Shown here piece after piece: positions 17,427 through 26,137 of a DNA stretch of 64,000 bases. A program made the position numbers and the translations under genes. The stretch comes from Spirochaetaceae bacterium (GTDB lineage: Bacteria > Spirochaetota > Spirochaetia > SZUA-6 > Bin103): contig JAPPKD010000172.1 in the NCBI GenBank assembly GCA_028820215.1, forward strand, positions 1 to 64,000, given 5' to 3'. The notes below the pieces were generated by a model. The model saw only the letters and a program-made list of their open reading frames with translations, had not been told where the DNA came from and ran no database searches. Numbering within the stretch: the stretch's first letter is position 1; the number at the start of each line of letters is the position of its first letter.

Positions 17427-19327
17427 CGACTCGCCGCCTCCCGCAACCACACCGCCATGCTCCCGGCCCCGCGGTGCCCCCAGGCGAAGTAGGGCACGGC
17501 GGTCAGCTCGCCGTTCGTGAGGACCGTGATGCCGCCGAGCAAGCCGGGCCGCGGCTCGGGTTGCCACTTCGCGGGCGCGGCCAGCGTCCGCTGCCGCACG
17601 TCGCCGCCGTTGTCGGCCTGTTCGAGGCAGTAGACCAACGGGCCGCGCTCGAGCGCGACCTTGCCGCGGTCGGCCTCCACCCGATCGTCGGCCTCGACGA
17701 ATCTGACCGGCATCGGCAGATCGAGCGTCACCACGTCACCGGAGCGCCACTCCCGGGCGATCTCCAGGTAGCCTGCATCGGTAACCGGCGGAGTGACCGC
17801 ATCGCCGTTGACGGCGACCTCGACATGATCGGCGCCGGCGTCGCGGTACCGGTAGAGGTCCGAGGGGACCGGCCGCCCTCGCGCCCATCCCGGAAGCCTG
17901 AGCCGGACGGTTGCCCGGACAGGCGTCTCCGCCTGGACCGTGAGCGAAACCCCTCCCTGCCAGGGGTACTCCGTGGCGAGGCGGAGTTGCAGTTCCGCCC
18001 CGGCAACGGCGACGGTCGCGTCAGAAGGAATGTAGAGATTCACGTACACGCAGTCTTCGCTCGTGGCGAAGACGTAGGAGCCCACGGTGCTGATGAAGCG
18101 TGCCACGTTGGTGGGACAGCAGGAGCACTCGAACCACGGCTGGCGTTCTGCCGAGCCGATGTTGAAGCCGGTCACGCCGTCGGCTTCGAGCGGATTCGCG
18201 TAGAAGAAGTCAGCGCCGCCGAGCGCGACCCCCGAGAGCAGTCCGTTGTAGAGCGTCCGCTCGAGCACGTCGTAGTGATCGGCGCTGCCGGTCAGGAGGA
18301 AGAGCCGGCGTGCCCACAGGACCAACGCGATGGACGCGCAGGTTTCCGCGTAGGCGCTGTCGTTGGGCAACTCGTAGGGTTCTCCGAAGCCCTCGATCTC
18401 CGGGCGCGCTCCGATGCCGCCGGTGAGGTAGAGCTTTCCTCCCACGATATCGTGCCACAGGCGCAGCACCGCCGCGGCGTAGTCGTCAGCGTCAGACCCG
18501 CCACCCGCGCCGAGCGCGGTCTCCGTCATGGCGATGTACAGGTAGACGGCGCGGACCGCGTGCCCGACCGCCTCGGTCTGCTCCAGCACCGGGAGGTGGT
18601 CCTGAGAGTATGCAGCGTTGGCGGTGGGGCCGCTGCCGTCGGGGCCACCGCCGTCGACCCTCCCGGCCCTGCCCCTGGCGTCGAGGAAGAAGCGGGCACG
18701 CTCGGCGTACCGGCTCCGTCCCGTCTTCCGCGCCAGCCGCATCAAGCCGAGCTCGATCTCCTCGTGGCCCGGGACACCCACCAGCGCGTCCGGACCGAAG
18801 GTATCGGCCACGAAGTCGGCGCTCTTCGTCGCCACCGCCAGAAGGTTGGCCTTGCCCGTCGCATCGGCATACGCGACCGCCGCCTCGTAGAGATGTCCGA
18901 CGTTGTACAGCTCGTGGCCCTGTCGCAGGTTCGACCAGCGTTCCGGGCCCGCTGACGCACTCCCGACGTGCGCCCCGGAGGTTCGAATCGTGTACAGGTA
19001 GCCGTCAGCCTCCTGCGCCGCGGCGATCCGCGCGATCAGCTCGTCCGCCTTGCGCTCGAGGTCGGGATCCCGGTTCTGCGCAAGCACGGTGGCAACTCCC
19101 TCCAGCGCCTTGAAGACGTCGGAGTCGTTGAAGTGCAGCCCTTCGAACAGGGAGTGATCCCTGGCGGCTGCCGCATCGAAGTTGCGCAGGCGGCCCGTGT
19201 CCTCGCATCGCGACAGGCAATAGGGGACGGTCCCATCCGCGTTGACGGCTGCGCGCGCGGCCCACATCCCCGTCTTCAACGCGACTTCCGTGGCAGAGAC
19301 TGCGTGAATTGATGCTCGTCGTTTCAT
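17423..19327 (-). CDS. Glycoside hydrolase family 127 (beta-L-arabinofuranosidase-like)
   Basis: Predicted retaining glycosidase of the GH127/DUF1680 group (634 aa; characterised HypBA1 is of similar length). An (alpha/alpha)6 barrel is expected, with the zinc/thiolate centre visible as AYAETCAS (Glu and Cys) and FECSCCPTNVARF, whose paired cysteines include the catalytic nucleophile in HypBA1. The C-terminal beta domains contain VRLRLPGWARG and the block KVALERGPLVYCLEQ. ATG 19327 was chosen over an in-frame TTG 30 bases upstream because it starts the conserved N-terminus. No signal peptide is seen, so it acts on imported sugar. It is the first gene of a two-gene operon with PhyH 3. Confidence 0.9.
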   Translation of the reverse strand: MKRRASIHAVSATEVALKTGMWAARAAVNADGTVPYCLSRCEDTGRLRNFDAAAARDHSLFEGLHFNDSDVFKALEGVATVLAQNRDPDLERKADELIARIAAAQEADGYLYTIRTSGAHVGSASAGPERWSNLRQGHELYNVGHLYEAAVAYADATGKANLLAVATKSADFVADTFGPDALVGVPGHEEIELGLMRLARKTGRSRYAERARFFLDARGRAGRVDGGGPDGSGPTANAAYSQDHLPVLEQTEAVGHAVRAVYLYIAMTETALGAGGGSDADDYAAAVLRLWHDIVGGKLYLTGGIGARPEIEGFGEPYELPNDSAYAETCASIALVLWARRLFLLTGSADHYDVLERTLYNGLLSGVALGGADFFYANPLEADGVTGFNIGSAERQPWFECSCCPTNVARFISTVGSYVFATSEDCVYVNLYIPSDATVAVAGAELQLRLATEYPWQGGVSLTVQAETPVRATVRLRLPGWARGRPVPSDLYRYRDAGADHVEVAVNGDAVTPPVTDAGYLEIAREWRSGDVVTLDLPMPVRFVEADDRVEADRGKVALERGPLVYCLEQADNGGDVRQRTLAAPAKWQPEPRPGLLGGITVLTNGELTAVPYFAWGHRGAGSMAVWLREAASR

Positions 19328-19640
19328 CTGTACTACGGCCCTGAACGTAGCGCTCAACAGGGGGTCGCAGGAAGACGGGTGACCAAAGGATCACCAGTCG
19401 ACAGGAGGCGGAAAACGTTCATGATCATTCGTGAAGGTACCCGGCATCGCTCCCGTTCGCAAGGTCCTCGGCGCTCACGCGAGCGTCGCAGCCGAGCCGA
19501 GCACCGCCAATTGGTTGACAAGACGACGGGTTACACCATAGCCTGCCCGTCGAGGTGTCATAAGGACTGGGATCACCTCGAAATCGCAGACCGTGACTGA
19601 CACGGATTACTGCTCTTACCACCTATAGGAGGACTTGTCT
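19328..19640 (+). promoter_or_regulatory. Divergent intergenic region with candidate promoter of second sugar importer
   Basis: About 310 bases separate the GH127 gene (minus) from the binding-protein gene (plus). A consensus -35 box TTGACA lies at 19515-19520, with CATAGC at 19537-19542 sixteen bases later as a weak -10. An AGGAGG (19627-19632) eight bases before ATG 19641 fixes the start. Base composition shifts here from very GC-rich to more moderate. No open frame in this gap looks coding. Confidence 0.4.
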
Positions 19641-20876
19641 ATGTCGATCCCCAAGAGAGGAACGTTGTTTCTTGCATGTACCATCTTGCTCTGTACCATG
19701 CTTCCGTTCTCGGTCTTTGCAGGCCCGGAAAGCGAATCTGAACCGGTAGACATGGTCATGTACGTCTACGATGCCCGGCCTGCCGAGTTCCAGGCATTGA
19801 GCGATGCTTACAAGGAACTGCATCCGAATGTCACCGTGGAGACGATCATTCCCGCGACGGACTTCTTCGGCAGTCTGACGGCCAGGATCGCATCCAACAC
19901 CATGCCGGATATCGTCATGGGAGAGTACCAGGGTCTCTATGATCTGGGGAAGGCAGGGCACATGGTGAACCTGAAAGGTCTGCCCCTCATCGATCACTTC
20001 GACGAAGCCATCCTTCCGCAAATGACTGCCCCTGACGGAAACATCTACGGCGTGCCGACCAATTTTGCAGCCATGGGGATCATGTACAACAGGGACATGT
20101 TCGATCAAGCCGGTATCGATGAGTTCCCCACGACGATCAGCGGACTCGAAGACGCTGTCGAAAGGCTGCGTGCCGCCGGGTTCACGCCCTTCAGCGTCGC
20201 GGGACTGGAGTCCTGGACTCACGGACAGATGTTCTACACGGCTATCGCGTCTGTCCAACCGGACGTATTTCAGTTCGCGAATGATGGCGCGACCGGGGAC
20301 ATCCTGCTTCAGGAGCACCTGGTGGCCATGAAGGCTCTCGACTTGCAGTTCGAAAACTCGCTCGATGAATCACAAGGCAGCGATTACGGTACCTTCATCA
20401 ACCACTTCGCAACTGAGCAGGTGGCCATGATTCAAATGGGCACGTGGGCACTCAACCACGTACTGGGACTGAACCCCGACGTGAACATGCGGTACGCGGC
20501 TGTTCCTTATTCGGAGAATCCCGAAGATGCGACGCTGTCAGCGAACATCGGTGTAAGCCTGGGCGTCGGGACACAGACCGAGCATCGGGACGAGGCCATC
20601 GGGTTTCTCGATTGGGTCACCTCCGTCGAAGGCAACACCGTGTACAGCGAGCTGTTCAGGGAGATACCCGTCGTGACGGGCGTCGAAGTTCCGCTGCTTT
20701 CCGCCGCGGAAGATGTTCTCAGGTACAAGGATGCAGGCGCCATCGTTCCGTGGTCGCAAGTGCTCATGAGCGAGGCCGGTCGCGCCGAGGGAAGTGCCAT
20801 CATGCAGCAGTATTTCCTGGGGGAGATCTCAGCCGAGCAAGCGATACGCGGCGTGTACGCGAACTGGTTCAAGTAA
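19641..20876 (+). CDS. Extracellular sugar-binding protein, family 1 (MalE-like)
   Basis: Periplasmic binding protein (411 aa) of a CUT1 sugar importer. It has a Sec signal peptide ending ...PFSVFAGPES with no lipobox. The family 1 core includes NVTVETIIPATDF, TMPDIVMGEY, the conserved MYNRDMFDQAGID and AMIQMGTWAL. It is the first gene of a binding-protein-permease-permease operon, the reverse of the order in the other two sugar clusters. Base composition is visibly less GC-rich than its neighbours, with more AT-ending codons, so the operon may be a later acquisition. Confidence 0.92.
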   Translation: MSIPKRGTLFLACTILLCTMLPFSVFAGPESESEPVDMVMYVYDARPAEFQALSDAYKELHPNVTVETIIPATDFFGSLTARIASNTMPDIVMGEYQGLYDLGKAGHMVNLKGLPLIDHFDEAILPQMTAPDGNIYGVPTNFAAMGIMYNRDMFDQAGIDEFPTTISGLEDAVERLRAAGFTPFSVAGLESWTHGQMFYTAIASVQPDVFQFANDGATGDILLQEHLVAMKALDLQFENSLDESQGSDYGTFINHFATEQVAMIQMGTWALNHVLGLNPDVNMRYAAVPYSENPEDATLSANIGVSLGVGTQTEHRDEAIGFLDWVTSVEGNTVYSELFREIPVVTGVEVPLLSAAEDVLRYKDAGAIVPWSQVLMSEAGRAEGSAIMQQYFLGEISAEQAIRGVYANWFK

Positions 20877-20943
20877 CGGCACGAATCCTGCGCTACGCAA
20901 CGCCACGGAGTGGAGCCTTCCCGCTGGTCGTTGGGTAGCGCGA

Positions 20944-20979
20944 AGTAGCTGGTGGCGGCACCCGCCGCCGCCAGCTACT
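20944..20979 (+). terminator. Intra-operon hairpin between binding-protein and permease genes
   Basis: A 16-base stem (20944-20959 with 20964-20979), with one G-U pair and the four-base loop ACCC, lies 67 bases after the binding-protein stop and 18 bases before the permease start. By analogy with malE-malF and other binding-protein operons, it probably stabilises or partially terminates the upstream message so that binding protein exceeds permease. Confidence 0.65.
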
Positions 20980-20997
20980 GACCGTTTCCTTCCAGTG

Positions 20998-21882
20998 ATG
21001 ACCATCACCAGAAAAACAAGAGAAATCGCCAGCAGCGTGTTCTTCGTAGGGCCGATATTCGTCCTGTACAGCACGTTCTTCTTCGTTCCCATTTCCCTGA
21101 GCTTCATGTACTCCCTGACTGACTGGGACGGGCTGCAGAAGACGTTCAAGTTCATCGGGTTCACGAACTACGTCGAAGCCCTGACGTTCGACGAGGACTT
21201 CCTGCGCTCGGTGCGGTTCACACTCACCTTCGCGCTCCTGGCCGTGCTGTGGACGAACCTGCTCGCCCTGCTGCTGGCGTTGCTGGTGAACCTGGAGCTC
21301 AGCGTCAAGAACGTGGCGCGAGCGCTGATATTCATGCCGAACGTCATCAGCATGATCGTTGTCGGCTTTCTGTGGAGGTTTCTGTATCGGACCATCGTTC
21401 CGGATATCGGCCGGGTCTTGCATATCGGCTTCCTGGAACAGACGCTCCTGAACCTGTCGGACGGCATCGTGCTGGTCGTTCTGGTCCCGGAGCTCTGGAG
21501 AAGCATCGGGTTCGTGATGATCATCTACCTTGCCGGTCTGCAGGAGATACCGGACGATCTCCGCGCCGCCATGACCATCGATGGCGCGTCCTCGTTTCAG
21601 CGGCTCATTCGTCTGACGATTCCCTTTCTCGTTCCGGCGTTCATAGCGTCGTTCTTCATCACCACGACCGGATCGCTGAAGGTTTTCGACATCGTCTTCA
21701 GTCTTACGGGCGGAGGTCCCGGCAAGGCGAGTCAGACCATCGCGTACAACATCTACGCGGACGGGCTACAGGCCTTTCGGTACGGAGCCGGCTCCGCAAA
21801 GGCGGTCCTGTTTGCGGTGATGGTTCTATTCGTGACCGCGATTCAGTTGAAGTACCTTCGATCAAAAGAGATCCACACTTGA
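20998..21882 (+). CDS. Sugar ABC transporter permease, MalF/UgpA-like
   Basis: Inner-membrane permease (294 aa) with six spans, DWDG near residue 45, and EAA loop RAAMTIDGASSFQRLIRLTIPFLVP. Homology begins at ATG 20998 (MTITRKTREIASSVF); GTG 20995 is directly adjacent. The open frame upstream of this ATG overlaps the binding-protein gene and has no homology. It is coupled to the following permease gene by a four-base overlap. Confidence 0.92.
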   Translation: MTITRKTREIASSVFFVGPIFVLYSTFFFVPISLSFMYSLTDWDGLQKTFKFIGFTNYVEALTFDEDFLRSVRFTLTFALLAVLWTNLLALLLALLVNLELSVKNVARALIFMPNVISMIVVGFLWRFLYRTIVPDIGRVLHIGFLEQTLLNLSDGIVLVVLVPELWRSIGFVMIIYLAGLQEIPDDLRAAMTIDGASSFQRLIRLTIPFLVPAFIASFFITTTGSLKVFDIVFSLTGGGPGKASQTIAYNIYADGLQAFRYGAGSAKAVLFAVMVLFVTAIQLKYLRSKEIHT

Positions 21883-22703
21883 TCAGGGCGATTCAGCGAG
21901 GCAGCCTGGAGTTGGCGGTTCTCGTCGTCGGCTTGATCTTCTTCGTGCCCATCTTTTTCCTGCTGGCCAACACGTTCAAGTCTCAGGCGGAGATGTTCCA
22001 GTCGTTCCTGGCGTTTCCCACACAGATCAGTATCGAGAATTACGCTCTCGCCTGGAAGAACATGCGCTATTTCCGCGCGCTGGCGAATACGGTGATCGTC
22101 ACCTGTGGCGGGGTCGCCGTGGTGGTCCTGTTCTCGGCGATGGCAGCCTATCGCATCGCGCGGTCGATGTCACGTCTGACGACGTGGTTGCTCCTTTTTT
22201 TCGTCGTTTCGATGATGCTGCCGTTTCAGACGATCATGATACCGCTGGTGCAGGTGGTCGGGTGGGTCGGCCTCCTCGGTTCGAGGTTCGGATTCATCAT
22301 CGTGGCGGCGGCGTTGCTGTGTCCTTTCACGATCTATCTGTATCGAGGCTTCTTCGTCCAGATCCCGATGGAGCTCGAGGAGGCGGCGTCGATGGAGGGA
22401 GCCGGAGCGATTCGCACCTTCTTCCTTATCGTGTTCCCACTGGTCAAGTCGGTAACCGTCACTGCCATCATGATCAACGCACTGGGCATCTGGAACGATT
22501 TCATCCTCTCGCTGCTCCTGCTTCAGGAGCCAAGGCTGATGACGCTGCAACTCTCGGTAGTGCAATATGCAGGGCGGTATGCATTACAGTGGAACCTGAT
22601 ATTGGCAACGCTGGCACTCGTCGTTGTGCCGATCATGGTTCTGTATCTGTTCCTGCAGCGGCACATTCAATCAGGTCTTGTCAGCGGCGCCTTGAAGGGA
22701 TAG
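21879..22703 (+). CDS. Sugar ABC transporter permease, MalG-like
   Basis: Second permease (274 aa). The TTG at 21879 overlaps the previous stop as TTGA and is the only plausible start, since no ATG or GTG precedes the conserved N-terminus in frame. Six spans, SMMLPFQTIMIPL, and the EAA loop EEAASMEGAGAIRTFFLIVFP are visible. The C-terminus QRHIQSGLVSGALKG is typical of MalG-type subunits. No ATPase gene follows; the next sequence is an hsdR fragment. Confidence 0.92.
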   Translation: MIRAIQRGSLELAVLVVGLIFFVPIFFLLANTFKSQAEMFQSFLAFPTQISIENYALAWKNMRYFRALANTVIVTCGGVAVVVLFSAMAAYRIARSMSRLTTWLLLFFVVSMMLPFQTIMIPLVQVVGWVGLLGSRFGFIIVAAALLCPFTIYLYRGFFVQIPMELEEAASMEGAGAIRTFFLIVFPLVKSVTVTAIMINALGIWNDFILSLLLLQEPRLMTLQLSVVQYAGRYALQWNLILATLALVVVPIMVLYLFLQRHIQSGLVSGALKG

Positions 22704-22778
22704 TGCCAGTGACTCACACGACGCCATAGGCAACACCAGATCGGCAAGAAGCCTCGGAATCCTGTTCCGGAGGCTTCG

Positions 22779-22977
22779 TCACGGCGTGGCTGCCGGCTCG
22801 TAGGCCAGGCTGAACACCGTGTCGGTCATCCAGCGCTTGAAGCTGTCGTTGTCCATGAACTGCTTGAACAGCTCGGTGTCGCCGCATCACGGCGGTCATC
22901 ACGCGCAGCAGCGCCCTGTCGTGCTCGATGCGGGCACTCTGCCGCTCCGAGTTGCGCTGAGCGTTGCGGAAGGCGGT
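22779..22977 (-). pseudogene. hsdR: hsdR 3'-end fragment 1 (type I restriction endonuclease R subunit)
   Basis: About 200 bases encode the last 65 or so residues of a type I restriction R subunit. The fragment includes FRNAQRNSERQSARIEHDRALLRVM and, after a two-base deletion near 22890 that shifts the frame, the FKRWMTDTVFSLAYEP terminus. It ends abruptly at 22977. Unlike copies A and B, it keeps the CAG (Gln) codon where those have TAG, so it has a separate history. It is non-functional on its own. Confidence 0.85.
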
Positions 22978-23079
22978 GTTCATGGCCGCCCTGTTCGCGC
23001 AAGCGCGGGATGAAGGGATCGATTCGCCATTCAGAAGCCTCAAACCGAACTGCAACGGATTGCAGCACACATCCGCCAG

Positions 23080-23452
23080 AGGTTCGGGGCTGATATACCG
23101 CGTTGCGGTCAACCGTCACGGGTCCCGTGTCGTCCTCACGAACACGAGAAGCAAGTGGACAGGGGCGCTGGCTGTGCTGCTTGAGAAACGACAGGCGATC
23201 GATGAAGCCTTCGCGGCGGCCAAGCTGCCGCAGCCGCTCGAATGGGCGGAAGAGGTGAACGCCGGCCGGTGGGTGATCCGCTATCGGGTAGACATCAACT
23301 ATCAGGACGAGCCTGACAGGACCAAGATGCGCGAACTCAACCTCGCTTCGGCCCAGATGAAGCGCGTGTTCGACCCGTACGTCAGAAAACTCGATCCTCA
23401 GCTCGAAGAGGACTCCTCGGAGGCATCATCCGATGCCACCGAGGTCCCCTGA
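23080..23452 (+). pseudogene. C-terminal remnant of a DUF4268-like protein
   Basis: This frame ends with a segment that resembles the C-terminal part of DUF4268 proteins, often found in defence islands. It shows a TRSKWTGALAVLLEKRQ helix, PLEWAEEV, an IRYRVDINYQDEP strand and SAQMKRVFDPYVRKLD near the end. The N-terminal part of such proteins is missing. The frame is open upstream to 22964, but that part is antisense to hsdR fragment 1 and is not homologous. It is most likely a truncated remnant joined to hsdR debris. The family call is moderate. Confidence 0.5.
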
Positions 23453-23567
23453 CGGCTGAATCTGCACGATGGTGATGGTCGTGTCTACGCGATGCGGCCG
23501 CGAAGCGCGTCGAGGCGAATCGGAGCGACTTGCAGCCGCTCACGAACGGTACGGATCGGAGTGACCC

Positions 23568-23789
23568 ATGAGCAACACCATGACCTACAAGGGCCATGCC
23601 GCCCTGATCGACTATGACGACGACGGCCGAATCTTCACGGGACGGATCGCCGGGATTCGGGATGGTGTGGGGTTCCATGCCGATACGGTGGACGGCCTGA
23701 GACAAGCGTTCCACGAGGCGGTCGAGGACTACCTGGAGACCTGCGCGAAGATCGGCAAGGAGCCGCAGAAGCCTCCTCCGTACAGGTGA
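23568..23789 (+). pseudogene. hicB: HicB antitoxin, truncated
   Basis: The 73-residue product shows the HicB-type partial RNase-H-like fold: MTYKGHAALIDYDDDGRIFTGRI, DGVGFHADTVDGLRQAFHEAVEDYLE, and CAKIGKEPQKPP. Full HicB proteins of this type run to about 110 residues with a C-terminal ribbon-helix-helix. Here the frame stops right after PPYR. In the +1 frame the next codons read VMFRLSPAE, which resembles the missing domain, so a small deletion near 23786 followed by truncation is likely. No hicA is adjacent; it abuts the DUF5615 stub of the opposite strand. Confidence 0.7.
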
Positions 23790-23794
23790 TGTTC

Positions 23795-23848
23795 CGGCTC
23801 AGCCCGGCGGAGGGGTGCGGGCGTCCCGTGATCAAACAGGACTTTCAA
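23795..23848 (-). pseudogene. DUF5615 (PIN-like) toxin stub A
   Basis: Just after DUF433 copy A, a TTG at 23848 opens a frame reading LKVLFDHGTPAPLRRA, the usual N-terminus of DUF5615 PIN-like toxins. Beyond about 20 codons it runs into the antisense of the HicB fragment, so the toxin has been cut off. It overlaps the DUF433 stop by about 17 bases, as in intact DUF433/DUF5615 pairs. Confidence 0.6.
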
Positions 23849-24071
23849 CGCTGACTTTAGCGTCCAGGCTCTTGACCTCGTGTTCCAGCACGGCTTTGAC
23901 CTGCCACTCCTCCACCCCTGGGAACCACTCGAGAAAGTCCTTCACCGTAGCTCCCGATGCGAGATTGGCGAACAGAGCGGATACCGGCACTCTGGTGCGG
24001 GTGAATACCCAAGCCCCGCTGAGCCTGCCGGGCACGCTTTCCACTGCGGCGCACTTGCTCCAGTCCGTCAT
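23832..24071 (-). CDS. DUF433 antitoxin, copy A
   Basis: Small protein (79 aa) of the DUF433 family, HTH-containing antitoxins paired with DUF5615 PIN-like toxins. The body reads VPGRLSGAWVFTRTRVPV then LFANLASGATVKDFLEWFPG and VKAVLEHEVKSLDAKV. It starts at ATG 24071 with an AGGAGG-type site in front (minus strand CAGGAGGTGACC). It is the only one of three copies here with an intact start and frame. Its toxin is reduced to a stub, so it is an orphan antitoxin. About 95% identical at DNA level to copy B. Confidence 0.8.
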   Translation of the reverse strand: MTDWSKCAAVESVPGRLSGAWVFTRTRVPVSALFANLASGATVKDFLEWFPGVEEWQVKAVLEHEVKSLDAKVSVESPV

Positions 24072-24158
24072 CCGGTCACCTCCTGACTGGCGACTCCATC
24101 CATCGGTCCGCCAAGCATCATCCTACGCTGCCACAGGACGACTCCAGGCGAGGCTTCG

Positions 24159-25061
24159 TCACGGCGTGGCTGCCGGCTCGTAGGCCAGGCTGAACACGGT
24201 GTCGGTCATCCAGCGCTTGAAGCTGTCGTTGTCCATGAATTGCTTGAACAGCTCGGTGTCGTCGCGCATCACGGCGGTCACCACCCGCAGCAGCGCCCGG
24301 TCGTGCTCGATGCAGGCGTTCTGCCGGTCCGAGTTGCGCTAGGCGTTGCGGAAGGCGGTGTCCTCCCGCACACGCTCGGGGATGGTCTCGATGATGAGTT
24401 GTTGCACGCGGTCGGCGTCCTCCCACTTGATGTCGCCGAAGTGCTCGTTGAACGTGCGCAGGATGTTGGAGAGCCGGTCCAGCTCCGGCTCGCCGCGGCG
24501 GCCGCCGCCGTCGCCGGGGACCGGACCGATCTCGGCGTCCTGGTCCGGCAGCATGATGCGCTGCATCGCCTGTTTCTCCACCCGGTAGCTGTCCAGGTCG
24601 ATGGCGTCGAGGATGCCCTTGGAGAGGTCCTCCTCTTCGGGGGCCGGCAGCTTGGGGATGAGGAAGTTCAGGAAGATCGAGCGCTTCTCCCATTCGGCGT
24701 TGGTGTACGGCAGCACTGACGACAGGAAGGCGTAGGTCCGCACGAACGCCTTGGCGCCGCCTTTGAACTGAACCTGCCCGTCCTCGTCCAGCTCGCTCCG
24801 GTAGACCGCCACGCAGGCGTCCAGGATCGGATCGAGCCGGTCGCGGTCCTCTTCGCCCAGGTAGCGCCGCGCGAGCTCCTCGACCTGCTCCCCGGAATAG
24901 ACCTGGGCACGGTTCAGCTCCGCCTGCAGGTCGTGCAGCTTGTTGGGGTCGGTCTCCTCGGCCAGGATCGTCGCCCGGCAGAAGTCCGCGAACGCGTCGC
25001 GGATGGTGTTGACGTGGTTGAGGAAGTCGAGCACGAAGACGTCGTGCTTCTTCTGGTCGAT
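24159..25061 (-). pseudogene. hsdR: hsdR 3'-end fragment A
   Basis: About 900 bases encode the C-terminal 300 residues of the HsdR subunit: VLDFLNHVNTIRDAFADF, PNKLHDLQAELN, FLIPKLPAPEEEDLSKGI and the terminal helical part. A TAG stop at 24340-24342 replaces the Gln codon of the FRNAQRNS motif. The fragment ends at 25061, where it joins unrelated sequence upstream of brnT. Bases 24200-24830 are essentially identical to hsdR copy B (offset 1979), whereas 24830-25050 differ at about 17 positions. Confidence 0.88.
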
Positions 25062-25105
25062 TCACGTCCAGAGCCCCAGAGCCAAGGGGTTCGGCGGTTG
25101 AGGAG

Positions 25106-25137
25106 TTGACACGATCTAGTGTAACTACAATATTGTA
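25106..25137 (+). promoter_or_regulatory. brnTA promoter and palindromic operator
   Basis: A consensus -35 TTGACA (25106-25111) is followed by the perfect 12-base palindrome TACAATATTGTA (25126-25137), which covers the expected -10 region. Operator-over-promoter layout fits autorepression by the BrnA antitoxin. The brnT start follows 19 bases later. Confidence 0.6.
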
Positions 25138-25156
25138 ATCACGCGAGACATCGCCG

Positions 25157-25444
25157 TTGCGTTGGGTCTGGGATGAAGCGAAGAACCGCGCGAACGACCG
25201 CAACCACGGCCTCAGCTTCGAGACCGCGCAGCTTGTGTTCGACGATCCGCTGGCGGCTACGCGAGCGGATCCGCATCCGCAGGAGCAACGTTGGCGGACC
25301 ATGGGAGCCATCGGGTCCGTGGTTGTGATCGTCGTCCACACTTGGCCTGAGTCAGATCTGCGGACCGGCGAAGAGGTAGGACGCATCATCAGCGCCCGCA
25401 AGGCGACGAGAAGGGAGCGAGTGGCTTATGAAGAAGAGCGCTGA
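25157..25444 (+). CDS. brnT: BrnT-family toxin (ribonuclease)
   Basis: Type II toxin of the BrnT (DUF497) family (95 aa), a RelE-fold ribonuclease that halts translation. Family features: start RWVWDEAKNRANDRNHGLSFETA, VFDDPLA, RWRTMG followed by a beta hairpin, and RIISARKATRRERVAYEE near the C-terminus. The TTG at 25157 is the best start because it precedes the conserved WVWDEAK. The gene overlaps brnA by 17 bases. It is one of the few complete toxin-antitoxin pairs in this island. Confidence 0.88.
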   Translation: MRWVWDEAKNRANDRNHGLSFETAQLVFDDPLAATRADPHPQEQRWRTMGAIGSVVVIVVHTWPESDLRTGEEVGRIISARKATRRERVAYEEER

Positions 25445-25709
25445 CCGACTCACAAGAGATCAGCAGAAGGAGATCGCGGCTCTCGAGCGACTGCCCGACG
25501 ACCAGATCGATACGACCGAGGTGTCGGAGATACTCGACTGGTCGACAGCCCAGCGGGGCGCTCTGTACCGCCCCGTCAAGCAGCAGATCACCCTGAGGCT
25601 GGATGCGGATATCGTCGCGTGGTTCAAGCAGCATGCCCAAGGTGGCCGTGGCTACCAGACCGACATCAACCGCGCGCTACGCAGCCATGTGCAACGCTCC
25701 AGAGGATAG
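25428..25709 (+). CDS. brnA: BrnA-family antitoxin
   Basis: Antitoxin and likely autorepressor (93 aa). The N-terminal region (1-50) is the flexible toxin-binding segment; the C-terminus carries the CopG/Arc ribbon-helix-helix signature KQQITLRLDADIVAWFKQHA followed by GYQTDINRALRSHV. The ATG overlaps the toxin gene and gives toxin-first order, as in described BrnTA systems. It should bind the palindrome at 25126-25137. Confidence 0.88.
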   Translation: MKKSADRLTRDQQKEIAALERLPDDQIDTTEVSEILDWSTAQRGALYRPVKQQITLRLDADIVAWFKQHAQGGRGYQTDINRALRSHVQRSRG

Positions 25710-25811
25710 TTGAGTACCGAGCGCCGGATTCAGCACCGAGTTCCAGTTGGCTCACACGGCACGTACGCCGTTCCTTCCGGCTCCAGAGCAGGCACGACGT
25801 CTCCGTCGTCA

Positions 25812-26067
25812 TCAGCGAACGCGGTGATTTGATCGAGCAGGAACGCGGACCTTCGCGTCCAGGCTCTTGACCTCGTGTTCCAGCACGGCTTTGACCTGCG
25901 ACTCCTCCACCCCTGGGAACCACTTGAGAAAGTCCTTCACCGTAGCTCCCGATGCAAGATTGGCGAATAGAGCGGATACCGGCACTCGGGTGCGGGTGAA
26001 CACCCAGGCCCCGCTGAGCCTGCCGGGCACGCTTTCCACTGCGGCGCACTTGCTCCAGTCCGTTATA
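25812..26067 (-). pseudogene. DUF433 antitoxin, copy B, start codon lost
   Basis: Second copy of the DUF433 gene. The codon matching ATG of copy A reads ATA (26067-26065), while the ribosome site upstream is kept. The remaining frame could start at GTG 26039 but would lack nine residues. The 3' end runs into VRVPARSN. In another frame, a short FLLDQI resembles a toxin start, so the DUF5615 gene is again cut off within a few codons. It sits 70 bases downstream of hsdR copy B. Confidence 0.7.
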
Positions 26068-26137
26068 CCGTCACCTCCTGTTCGTTCAGCCAGCCATCAT
26101 CCTACGCTCCCAAAGGACGACTCCAAGCGAGGTTTCG

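Noticed and set aside
23568..23789. Functional HicB antitoxin
   Set aside because: The frame ends before the DNA-binding domain and no hicA is next to it, so I treat it as a remnant.
24118..25401. Second long minus-strand frame over hsdR fragment A
   Set aside because: It is an out-of-frame reading of the fragment; the motifs of HsdR are in the frame ending at the TAG near 24340.
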